From an uncultured Pseudomonadota bacterium (lineage in GTDB: Bacteria > Pseudomonadota > Alphaproteobacteria > RF32 > CAG-239), in assembly GCA_902767055.1 (NCBI GenBank), contig CACXFX010000169.1, forward strand, positions 1 to 5,518: a stretch of DNA of 5,518 nucleotides, given 5' to 3'. The notes under the pieces are model-generated. The model saw only the letters and a program-made list of their open reading frames with translations. It did no database searches and was not told where the DNA came from. Shown here piece by piece: positions 1-5,014 of this stretch. Every line of letters begins with the position of its first letter. Positions within the stretch are counted from its first letter, which is position 1. The position numbers and the translations under genes are program-made.

Positions 1-675
1 CCAAAACATTGATTCTTCATTGTTAAAATATTTTTCGCATTCCGTTTGCATAGCCTCGGAACAAAAGACATTTGAAACATCGGATAAACCGAAGAAACTT
101 AATCCGTGAAAATAACCGGCTTCGGCATCTGCTTCGACATCATCAACCGAAAATACAGAATCGGGTAAAACAAGATAATCTATTGAAGACATATTAAATG
201 CATTATGCCCGATAAGTGTTACGCCATCCGGAATATCAAAACTTTTAAGATTTGGGTCAGCATTAAATGCCCCGTCTGCAATTGTTTTAAGTTTTGAGCC
301 CTCTTCAAATGTGACTGAGGATAACTGTTTAGCAGCTTGAAAAGCAGCCGTTCCGATGACCTCGACAGATGATGGAATTTCAACCTCTTTTATTGATGAA
401 TAGTAAAAAGCCAACTTGCCGATTGATTTTATATCAGACATTTCGACAGATGTTATATCTCTTCCCCAAGGGCCTCCCGCATAATCGTAATCTTTCATAT
501 ATCCATCACCGGTAATCGTCAGTTTTTGTGTGGCGGTATCTAAACGAGCGGTACAAATATCAGAAGCTGTTTTACCGCAATCCCAGCAATTGTTGTCCAA
601 ATCATCACCGCAGGTATTTGCGGCATAGGTATTAAAATTTAAGGTTAAGGTTAAAATAAAGAGTAGTTTTTTCAT
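1..675 (-). CDS. BspA-like leucine-rich-repeat secreted protein (C-terminus missing)
   Basis: Open without a stop from ATG at 675 to the left edge: 225 codons, C-terminus outside the window. Residues 1-18 form a Sec signal peptide (MKKLL, hydrophobic core, cleavage after TYA). Residues 20-80 form a cysteine-containing cap (C22, C30, C33, C41) followed by KLTITGDGYMKDY and a PWG, the usual lead-in to BspA/LRR_5 repeats. Residues ~82-177 hold about four LRR_5 units (IKSIGKLAF, VEVIGTAAF, LKTIADGAF, VTLIGHNAF), each followed by an IP- or LP-type turn. A further Cys pair is at C205/C213. The start is supported by AAAGGA at 683-688, 7 nt upstream, and by the signal peptide. BspA-family proteins are surface-exposed and often adhesive in host-associated microbes; the ligand cannot be told here. 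Its only upstream promoter of quality is 370 bp away (1022-1050), implying a long structured leader unless the RNA there is independent. Confidence 0.88.
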   Translation of the reverse strand, partial: MKKLLFILTLTLNFNTYAANTCGDDLDNNCWDCGKTASDICTARLDTATQKLTITGDGYMKDYDYAGGPWGRDITSVEMSDIKSIGKLAFYYSSIKEVEIPSSVEVIGTAAFQAAKQLSSVTFEEGSKLKTIADGAFNADPNLKSFDIPDGVTLIGHNAFNMSSIDYLVLPDSVFSVDDVEADAEAGYFHGLSFFGLSDVSNVFCSEAMQTECEKYFNNEESMFW

Positions 676-788
676 AGGTTTTTCCTTTCAAATAAGAATA
701 TTGATATGTTTGTTTAAGATGTCGAAACAAGTCCGGCATGACGCCTTTCCGGTTAACATCAAAAAAAGGCCGCGTCTTGATAGAAGCG

Positions 789-1017
789 ATCGGGGAGTAC
801 TAAAATCATGCAAAGTGAAATGACTCCGATAACCTTTAGAAAAATTCTTGTACATTCGTTATCGGCTCCCCAACCATTTTCGGGGATAAGTGTTGTTTTA
901 AGATAAAAAAACAACACCAAAAAGCAGTGTTATTTATCACTGCACTTTGCAAAAGGCTTTAGTAAGCCCCGTGCTTTATCAAAGCACTTGATAAAGAAAA
1001 TGTTTTCTTTATCCGAT
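789..1017 (-). ncRNA. candidate structured RNA or structured 5' leader, family unknown
   Basis: The promoter at 1022-1050 should start a minus-strand transcript near 1014-1017. The next ~230 nt contain many perfect stems: 990-1000/1003-1013, 971-977/981-987, 955-959/964-968, 924-929/938-943, 890-899/908-917, 826-833/858-865 and 792-797/866-871. A 9-bp long-range complement joins 809-817 to 943-951, and the predicted 5' end (1013-1017, AUCGG) can pair with 789-793 (CCGAU). No clear open reading frame fits. I looked for the conserved blocks of tmRNA, RNase P RNA, SRP RNA and common riboswitches and recognised none. A U7 run follows at 761-767 but lacks a proper GC stem, so the 3' end is unsettled. 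It may instead be the leader of the BspA-like gene. Strand is inferred from the promoter only. Confidence 0.45.
971..1013 (-). repeat. overlapping inverted repeats forming two exclusive hairpin sets
   Basis: Three copies of the heptamer GATAAAG/CTTTATC lie at 1007-1013, 990-996 and 974-980 in alternating orientation. The first two form a perfect 11-bp inverted repeat (990-1000 with 1003-1013). The last two form a perfect 9-bp one (974-982 with 988-996). The third copy also lies inside the hairpin 971-977/981-987. The middle copy therefore chooses between partners, the geometry of an attenuator or switch, right at the predicted start of the transcript. Whether it acts as DNA or RNA is not shown. 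Confidence 0.6.
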
Positions 1018-1021
1018 AAGT

Positions 1022-1050
1022 ATTAGAACATATGTTGCAGCACTTGTCAA
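1022..1050 (-). promoter_or_regulatory. strong sigma70-type promoter reading into the structured region
   Basis: On the minus strand the -35 is a perfect TTGACA (1045-1050), the spacer is 17 bp (1028-1044) and the -10 is TCTAAT (1022-1027), five of six matches to TATAAT. Transcription should begin near 1014-1017. It starts 8 bp after the stop of the 66-aa gene, about 340 nt before the BspA-like start codon. It is the best promoter match I found in the window. Confidence 0.75.
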
Positions 1051-1057
1051 TAAAAAA

Positions 1058-1258
1058 TTATTTAAAAAAATCCCATATCCATTGGCTGACAAGATTTGAT
1101 GTGACCGACAACAAAAATGATAAAATCAAAGTCAAAATCGGGTGGGTTTTTATCCAGCCTGCAATTTTATGATAAGCTTGTTTTCCTATTTCTTCGACCT
1201 CTTCGCCTGCTTGCTCGAGGTGATGAATTGACGAATGTTTTTGATCGGGGTTTACCAT
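1058..1258 (-). CDS. small single-pass membrane protein, function unknown
   Basis: 66 codons, ATG at 1258, preceded by AAAGGA with a normal spacer, the same ribosome binding site seen before rpsD and the BspA-like gene, so the frame is probably real. Residues 1-13 are polar and His-rich. Residues ~14-36 are a charged amphipathic helix (EQAGEEVEEIGKQAYHKIAGW). Residues ~39-62 form one hydrophobic helix (HPILTLILSFLLSV... to WIW), ending in a short DFFK tail. No signal cleavage site; the protein is probably anchored by its C-terminal helix with the N-terminus in the cytoplasm. The layout recalls C-tail-anchored DUF883/ElaB/YqjD proteins, but I see no sequence motif to prove this. It lies 114 bp downstream of rpsD with a terminator between, so it probably has its own promoter. 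Confidence 0.65.
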   Translation of the reverse strand: MVNPDQKHSSIHHLEQAGEEVEEIGKQAYHKIAGWIKTHPILTLILSFLLSVTSNLVSQWIWDFFK

Positions 1259-1278
1259 TTTTGTCCTTTCAAAGTTTT

Positions 1279-1306
1279 AAAATAATGTTTGGAGATGCAA
1301 TATCAA
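1279..1306 (-). promoter_or_regulatory. possible promoter of the 66-aa membrane protein gene
   Basis: On the minus strand TTGATA (1301-1306) and TATTTT (1279-1284) are 16 bp apart, just beyond the rpsD terminator and about 20 bp ahead of the start codon. Matches are moderate in AT-rich sequence. The main support is position: the terminator upstream means the gene needs its own start signal. Confidence 0.35.
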
Positions 1307-1323
1307 GCCTTATTAAAATCATC

Positions 1324-1348
1324 AAAAAAAACCGCTCCAATGGAGCGG
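1324..1348 (-). terminator. rpsD: intrinsic terminator of rpsD
   Basis: Perfect 7-bp GC-rich stem CCGCTCC / GGAGCGG (1332-1338 with 1342-1348) with a 3-nt loop. On the minus strand it is followed at once by eight T residues (1324-1331). It lies 24 nt after the rpsD stop codon. On the plus strand the stem is followed by a looser T-rich tract, so any effect in that direction would be weaker. Confidence 0.9.
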
Positions 1349-1372
1349 CCTTTGCATTTTTGTTTTGCTTTA

Positions 1373-1987
1373 TTATCTTGAGTAGAACTCGATGACAAGG
1401 TTCGGTTCCATCAAGGCGGCATACGGAATGTCCGCAAATTTCGGAACATAAGTATATTTTGCCGTCAATTTTTTGGTGTCAACTTCGATGTAGTCCGGTG
1501 TTTCTCTTGACTGAGATTCAACACTTGCCAAGACCATAGCCATCGATTTTGATTTTTCTCTGACCTCAATAACATCACCTGTTTTGAGCATATAAGAAGG
1601 AATGTTGACCTTTTTGCCGTTGACGGTCACGTGACCGTGATTGATAAACTGACGTGATGCAAAAACAGTCGGCACAAACTTTGCTTTATAGACAATATTA
1701 TCGAGGCGCGACTCGAGCAAACCGACCAAGTTTTCGGCGGCATCACCCGTGCGACGGACAGCTTCCTCATAATATTTGTGGAACTGTTTTTCGGAAATGT
1801 TGCCGTAATATGTCTTTAATCTTTGTTTTGCAGACAATTGCGTGCCATAGTCAGACATTTTTTTTCTTCTCTGGCCATGTTGACCCGGTGCATAATTTCT
1901 TTTGTTAATCGGGCTGTTTGCCTCACCCCAAAGGTTGACGCCATAGCGACGAGAGGGTTTTTTCTTTGCGTTTACGATACTTTTCAT
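1373..1987 (-). CDS. rpsD: 30S ribosomal protein uS4
   Basis: Complete, 204 residues, the usual length. uS4 binds the 5' domain of 16S rRNA early in 30S assembly and helps maintain decoding fidelity. The N-terminal part has the rRNA-binding core ([37 protein letters not shown]), then [10 protein letters not shown] and the S4 RNA-binding domain around residues ~93-155 ([40 protein letters not shown]). It ends with the conserved [12 protein letters not shown]. The N-terminus lacks the zinc-ligand cysteines of some bacterial S4 proteins, as is normal in alphaproteobacteria. The start has AAAGGA at 1996-2001, 8 nt upstream. It stands alone, outside an alpha operon, and is transcribed from 2092-2119 to the terminator at 1324-1348. 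Confidence 0.98.
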   Translation of the reverse strand: MKSIVNAKKKPSRRYGVNLWGEANSPINKRNYAPGQHGQRRKKMSDYGTQLSAKQRLKTYYGNISEKQFHKYYEEAVRRTGDAAENLVGLLESRLDNIVYKAKFVPTVFASRQFINHGHVTVNGKKVNIPSYMLKTGDVIEVREKSKSMAMVLASVESQSRETPDYIEVDTKKLTAKYTYVPKFADIPYAALMEPNLVIEFYSR

Positions 1988-2026
1988 AAAATTTTTCCTT
2001 TATTTTAAGTTGTTATTGTCCCGATA

Positions 2027-2071
2027 GTTGACGGCCATATCGCCGCAACGGGATTGAAAAAAATCCAATCC
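2027..2071 (-). promoter_or_regulatory. rpsD: two-hairpin leader of rpsD, possible autoregulatory site
   Basis: The ~98-nt rpsD leader contains two hairpins. The one at 2027-2049 pairs GTTG with CAAC and CGGC with GCCG around a single bulged base and a 6-nt loop; an outer CCC (2020-2022) and GGG (2050-2052) can extend it. The other pairs 2051-2056 with 2066-2071 (GGATTG/CAATCC) around an AT-rich loop. In E. coli and Bacillus uS4 represses translation by binding its leader mRNA. That this leader does the same is inference, and its structure is not one I recognise. Confidence 0.4.
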
Positions 2072-2091
2072 GCTTTCTCGGAAGTGAGCGC

Positions 2092-2119
2092 AATATAACA
2101 CAAAAAAAATAAATGTAAA
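2092..2119 (-). promoter_or_regulatory. rpsD: rpsD promoter
   Basis: On the minus strand, TTTACA (2114-2119) is followed after 16 bp by TATATT (2092-2097), five and four of six matches to the sigma70 consensus, with a T-rich spacer. Predicted start near 2085 gives a leader of about 98 nt. The T-rich spacer and position suit a highly expressed ribosomal protein gene. Confidence 0.7.
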
Positions 2120-2122
2120 GTA

Positions 2123-2150
2123 TTTTTTTAGGGCGTGTTTAAGGTATAAA
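2123..2150 (+). promoter_or_regulatory. parE: possible parE promoter
   Basis: A TATAAA hexamer at 2145-2150 stands 16 bp after a poor -35 (TTTTTT, 2123-2128) in the rpsD-parE divergent gap. A second option nearer the gene is TATACA at 2198-2203 with TTGAGA at 2177-2182, but the spacer is only 15 bp. Neither is convincing alone; one of them presumably serves parE, since nothing upstream reads in its direction. Confidence 0.3.
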
Positions 2151-2234
2151 AAATGCGGATTGTTTTAAATTTGGGCTTGAGAAAAACGGATAAATGTTAT
2201 ACAAAACAGGGATTGAAAGCAAAAAGAGATATAA

Positions 2235-4223
2235 ATGGCAGATTTATTTGAAACAAATTTAGCTCCAAAAGAAGAATATTCCGCCCAAGATATTGATGTT
2301 TTGGAGGGCTTGGAGCCCGTGCGCTATCGTCCCGGCATGTATATCGGCGGCACCGATGAAACGGCACTTCACCATTTGGTGGCCGAAATTTTGGATAACT
2401 CAATGGATGAGGCCGTTGCGGGTTTTGCCAATCATATTGATGTTGAAGTTCATCAAAATAATTCTGTCACTATCACGGATAACGGGCGCGGCATTCCGAT
2501 TGACGAGCATCCGAAATATCCCGGTAAATCTGCTTTGGAAGTGATTTTAACGACACTCCACTCCGGCGGTAAATTCGGCTCGAGCGTGTATAAAGTTTCG
2601 GGTGGTTTGCACGGTGTGGGGTTGTCGGTGGTCAATGCTTTGTCTTCTTCGCTTGTGGTTGAGGTGGCGCGTGACAAAAAGCTTTATCGCCAAGTTTATT
2701 CAAAAGGAAAACCCGTCACAAAGCTTGAATTTGTTTCGAATGCACCGAACAGACGCGGTACGTCGATTACATTTACCCCCGATGAGGAGATTTTCGGCAG
2801 CTCGTCAAAGTTTGATGCGGCGCGGATTTATCGCATGGCGCGTTCAAAAGCGTTTTTATTCAAGGGTGTTAAAATCAATTGGCGTTGTGATGAGGTTTTG
2901 GCAGCCGATAATGAAAAATTGCCGGCATCTGCAGAGCTTCATTATCCGAACGGGCTTAGAGATTTTTTAAATTTTCAGATCGGCAGTCGTACAACCATCA
3001 ACCGTACGATGTTTTCCGGCGAGACGGATTTTGCAAACAATGAAGGTCGTGTTGAGTGGGCAATTACATGGCCCGAAGATGAAAACGGATTTACATATTC
3101 GTATTGTAATACGGTCATCACGCCTTTTGGCGGAACGCACGAACAGGGTTTTAAGTCCGCACTGTTAAAAAGCTTAAAAGAATATGCCGATATGGCCGGT
3201 ATCAAAAAAGCGGCCAACGTGACGGCAGAAGATTTTATGGCCGATTCTTGTCTGATGCTTTCGGTTTTTATCACCGATCCGCAATTTCAAGGGCAAACGA
3301 AGGATAAATTGACCTCATCAAAGGCTGTGCGTTTGGTCGAGACGGCTGTTAAAGATGCGTTTGATCACTATTTGTCATCAGATCCGGAAAATGCGTCGGC
3401 TTTGCTCGATTATGTGATTGCCAAAGCGGATTTGCGTAAAAAACGCAAAGAAGAAAAAGTCAATTTAAGAAAAACGCCGACTAAAAAATTAAGGCTTCCC
3501 GGAAAATTGGCCGATTGTTCAAAAGCGGCGGCGGAAGATACGGAGATTTTTATTGTCGAGGGTGATTCGGCAGGCGGTTCTGCCAAACAAGGGCGCGATC
3601 GTGTGACGCAGGCGATTTTGCCGCTTCGCGGTAAAATCTTAAATGTGGCAAGCGCCAGTTTGGAAAAAATCACTCAAAACCAGGAAATCAAAGATTTGAT
3701 TGAAGCATTGGGCTCAGGGATCAAAGACGATTATAAGGAAGAAAATTTGCGTTATGAGCGCGTGATTATTATGACCGATGCCGATGTTGACGGTGCGCAT
3801 ATCACCTCGCTTTTGATGACGTTTTTCTATTCGCACATGCCAAAGCTCATTGAAAACGGGCATTTGTTTATTGCAACGCCGCCTTTGTATAAAATTGTTA
3901 TCGGGGCTAAAAACTATTATGCGCTTGATGATGAAGAAAAAGACAGGATTCTTAAAAAATTTGCCAAAGGTAATACCAAGCCCGATATCAGCCGTTTTAA
4001 AGGTTTGGGCGAGATGAGCGCTGAGCAGCTGAAAGAAACGACGATGGATAAACAAAATCGCATTTTGCTGAAAGTGACGTTGCCGAATACCAATACCGAG
4101 GAAGGCAAGGAAGAGGCTTTTGCAACGCGTCGTCAGGTTGAGCGTTTAATGGGTAAAAATCCCGAGTTAAGGTTTCAATTTATTATCGAGCATGCCAAAT
4201 TTGCCGAAGATTTGGATATTTAA
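2235..4223 (+). CDS. parE: DNA topoisomerase IV subunit B
   Basis: Complete, 662 residues. ParE is the ATPase half of topoisomerase IV (with ParC), which decatenates daughter chromosomes. The GHKL ATPase domain spans about 25-235: general base E51 and magnesium ligand N55 (EILDNSMDEA), D82 in DNGRGIP, and the ATP-lid glycines GGLHGVG at 123-129. The transducer domain carries the QTK loop with K356. The Toprim domain has EGDSAGG (E442), PLRGK (463-467) and MTDADVDGAH with D515/D517/D519 as metal ligands; GLGEM follows at 590-594. It ends in the usual short ParE/GyrB tail. The GLEPVRYRPGMYIGGTDE opening and the length favour ParE over alphaproteobacterial GyrB, which is about 800 residues. The start is preceded by a weak AAGAGA. 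It diverges from rpsD and converges with the thioredoxin-like gene 23 bp downstream; parC is not in view. Confidence 0.96.
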   Translation: MADLFETNLAPKEEYSAQDIDVLEGLEPVRYRPGMYIGGTDETALHHLVAEILDNSMDEAVAGFANHIDVEVHQNNSVTITDNGRGIPIDEHPKYPGKSALEVILTTLHSGGKFGSSVYKVSGGLHGVGLSVVNALSSSLVVEVARDKKLYRQVYSKGKPVTKLEFVSNAPNRRGTSITFTPDEEIFGSSSKFDAARIYRMARSKAFLFKGVKINWRCDEVLAADNEKLPASAELHYPNGLRDFLNFQIGSRTTINRTMFSGETDFANNEGRVEWAITWPEDENGFTYSYCNTVITPFGGTHEQGFKSALLKSLKEYADMAGIKKAANVTAEDFMADSCLMLSVFITDPQFQGQTKDKLTSSKAVRLVETAVKDAFDHYLSSDPENASALLDYVIAKADLRKKRKEEKVNLRKTPTKKLRLPGKLADCSKAAAEDTEIFIVEGDSAGGSAKQGRDRVTQAILPLRGKILNVASASLEKITQNQEIKDLIEALGSGIKDDYKEENLRYERVIIMTDADVDGAHITSLLMTFFYSHMPKLIENGHLFIATPPLYKIVIGAKNYYALDDEEKDRILKKFAKGNTKPDISRFKGLGEMSAEQLKETTMDKQNRILLKVTLPNTNTEEGKEEAFATRRQVERLMGKNPELRFQFIIEHAKFAEDLDI

Positions 4224-4236
4224 CAAACGTGTTTGT
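4223..4236. repeat. short inverted repeat in the parE convergent gap
   Basis: ACAAAC and GTTTGT flank a central GT immediately after the parE stop. The stem is short and AT-rich with no clean T run after it, so it is a poor intrinsic terminator. No better candidate lies in the 23-bp gap, so the two convergent transcripts probably overlap. Confidence 0.3.
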
Positions 4237-4246
4237 ATGCAAATAA

Positions 4247-4774
4247 TTATTTCGTTTTGAGTTTTTTGATGTAGTCCAAAACGCGTTTATCATTCCATTT
4301 GGCCGTACCGCGGATACGGCCGATTTCCTGAGCATTTTCATCGATTAAGACGGTGTGCGGGCTTGTAAATATACCAAAATCGGCTGCCAGTCGTCCTTTT
4401 TTGTCGGTATAAAATTCAATATCCGGTGCACCGTATTTTTTTAAAAATCTCTTTTGTTCAAGCGTGGAGCGCCAATCTTTATCGGGCGAAATTAAGACAG
4501 TTCGGATGCCCTCTTTTAAGGCTGCAAGATAAAATTCATTCAAATCTTTTAATTCTTTAATGCACGGGCCGCACGTTTTTGACCAGAAAACGGCAACGAC
4601 GAATTCGCCCTTAAAATCCGTGAGGCGATAAGTTTTACCGCTTTGGTGCATTATTTCGCTTGTCGGGACATCGCGTGAAATTTCAAAAATGTTAACCGCA
4701 TCCTGCTTTGCCATTGTTCCAAAAGAGGCCGATATAAAGCCAAGAAAAACAAATATTTTACAAATTAAACGCAT
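4247..4774 (-). CDS. exported TlpA/ResA-like thioredoxin-fold protein
   Basis: Complete, 175 residues. Residues 1-22 form a hydrophobic signal (MRLICKIFVFLGF, then TMA before KQD), either cleaved or kept as an anchor, so the domain faces the periplasm. Residues ~38-175 are a thioredoxin fold of the redoxin/TlpA group: LTDFKGEFVVAVFW, active site WSKTCGPC (C68, C71), strand RTVLISPDKDW, cis-proline P139 in SPHTVLID, and EIGRIRG. Such proteins reduce or oxidise disulfides of exported or cytochrome proteins; the partner is unknown. The CGPC centre is the thioredoxin type rather than the CPPC or CEPC common in TlpA/ResA, and a serine before the cis-proline is unusual. The start is fixed by an in-frame stop 6 codons upstream; the AAGGA is a rather distant 12 nt away. 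It converges with parE. Confidence 0.85.
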   Translation of the reverse strand: MRLICKIFVFLGFISASFGTMAKQDAVNIFEISRDVPTSEIMHQSGKTYRLTDFKGEFVVAVFWSKTCGPCIKELKDLNEFYLAALKEGIRTVLISPDKDWRSTLEQKRFLKKYGAPDIEFYTDKKGRLAADFGIFTSPHTVLIDENAQEIGRIRGTAKWNDKRVLDYIKKLKTK

Positions 4775-4786
4775 TATCTGTTCAAA

Positions 4787-4791
4787 TCCTT
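4787..4791 (-). promoter_or_regulatory. distant ribosome binding site of the thioredoxin-like gene
   Basis: AAGGA on the minus strand, 12 nt before the ATG at 4774, longer than the 6-8 nt before neighbouring genes. A stop codon (4790-4792) overlapping this site closes the frame upstream and no other usable start lies between, so this start stands. Initiation may be modest. Confidence 0.5.
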
Positions 4792-4799
4792 AAAAATGT

Positions 4800-4805
4800 A
4801 CTATA
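4800..4805 (-). promoter_or_regulatory. -10 element for the thioredoxin-like gene
   Basis: TATAGT on the minus strand, five of six matches to TATAAT, placing a start near 4793 and a leader of about 20 nt. The -35 at the right distance is poor (ATATCT-like, 4823-4828). It lies only 3 bp from the plus-strand TTGACA, so the two polymerases would compete. Confidence 0.4.
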
Positions 4806-4808
4806 CTT

Positions 4809-4837
4809 TTGACATCCGTTTTAGATATAATCATTAT
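4809..4837 (+). promoter_or_regulatory. promoter of the lipoprotein - vWA gene pair
   Basis: A perfect TTGACA at 4809-4814 is followed after 17 bp by CATTAT (4832-4837, four of six). A perfect TATAAT lies at 4826-4831 but only 11 bp from that TTGACA, too close to pair with it; it would need a weak -35 near 4803-4808. One of these arrangements drives the plus-strand genes. Confidence 0.55.
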
Positions 4838-4866
4838 GGTATGACTTACAACAAAAAGGTTTAAAA

Positions 4867-5004
4867 ATGATGAAACGTGTTTTCGGTTTTTTTAAAATTA
4901 TGCTGGTTTTATGCGTTGCTTTTTATTTAAGCGCGTGCGGTAAAATGTCTGAACCGAAACCGATAGAAGGTAGCGGTTATCCGCACGTTTATCCAAAAAT
5001 TTAA
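4867..5004 (+). CDS. small lipoprotein, LptM/YifL-like
   Basis: 45 codons. Residues 1-23 are a lipoprotein signal: MMKR, hydrophobic core, lipobox LSAC with acylated C24. The mature peptide is only about 22 residues (CGKMSEPKP, then GYPHVYPKI). A Cys-Gly-Lys start, proline-rich middle and paired Tyr-Pro near the end match the short alphaproteobacterial lipoproteins assigned to the LptM/YifL group, which in E. coli assists assembly of the LptD/E LPS translocon. In many alphaproteobacteria such a gene precedes lysA; here a vWA gene follows instead. AAAGGT at 4855-4860 precedes the start by 6 nt (9 nt for the second ATG, so either Met may be used). The family assignment rests on a short sequence; the lipoprotein call itself is firm. 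Confidence 0.75.
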   Translation: MMKRVFGFFKIMLVLCVAFYLSACGKMSEPKPIEGSGYPHVYPKI

Positions 5005-5009
5005 GGAAG
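5003..5009 (+). promoter_or_regulatory. ribosome binding site of the vWA gene overlapping a stop codon
   Basis: AAGGAAG begins inside the TAA of the lipoprotein gene (5002-5004) and lies about 6 nt before the ATG at 5015. Ribosomes finishing the lipoprotein end on this site, so the two genes are probably one operon with coupled translation. Confidence 0.7.
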
Positions 5010-5014
5010 AAAAA

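Noticed and set aside
722..751. AAGTCCGG resembling part of the RNase P RNA core
   Set aside because: The preceding GAGGA block and the distal conserved region are missing, and the strand disagrees with the promoter.
761..774. Terminator at the A7/T7 run after GCGGCC
   Set aside because: No upstream complement to the GCGGCC block forms a stem next to the T run.
826..865. Integron attC-like site (CCGATAAC ... GTTATCGG)
   Set aside because: The right-hand core does not fit GTTRRRY, and there is no integrase or cassette array.
809..907. Plus-strand frame of 32 codons starting at ATG 809
   Set aside because: The only purine-rich site (GGGGAG) is 11 nt away, the peptide has no recognisable character and it lies within the inverted-repeat cluster on the strand opposite the promoter.
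890..917. Intrinsic terminator from the GTGTTGTTTT / AAAACAACAC hairpin
   Set aside because: The stem is AT-rich and neither side is followed by a T tract; kept only as part of the structured region.
1117..1395. Plus-strand 92-codon frame overlapping the small membrane gene and the rpsD terminator
   Set aside because: It crosses a strong terminator, lies antisense to two better supported genes and shows no family features.
3714..4055. Minus-strand 113-codon frame inside parE
   Set aside because: Shadow of the conserved Toprim coding region; no ribosome binding site or family resemblance.
2235..4223. Identification of the topoisomerase subunit as GyrB
   Set aside because: The opening motif and the 662-residue length fit alphaproteobacterial ParE; GyrB there is about 800 residues with a longer Toprim insertion.
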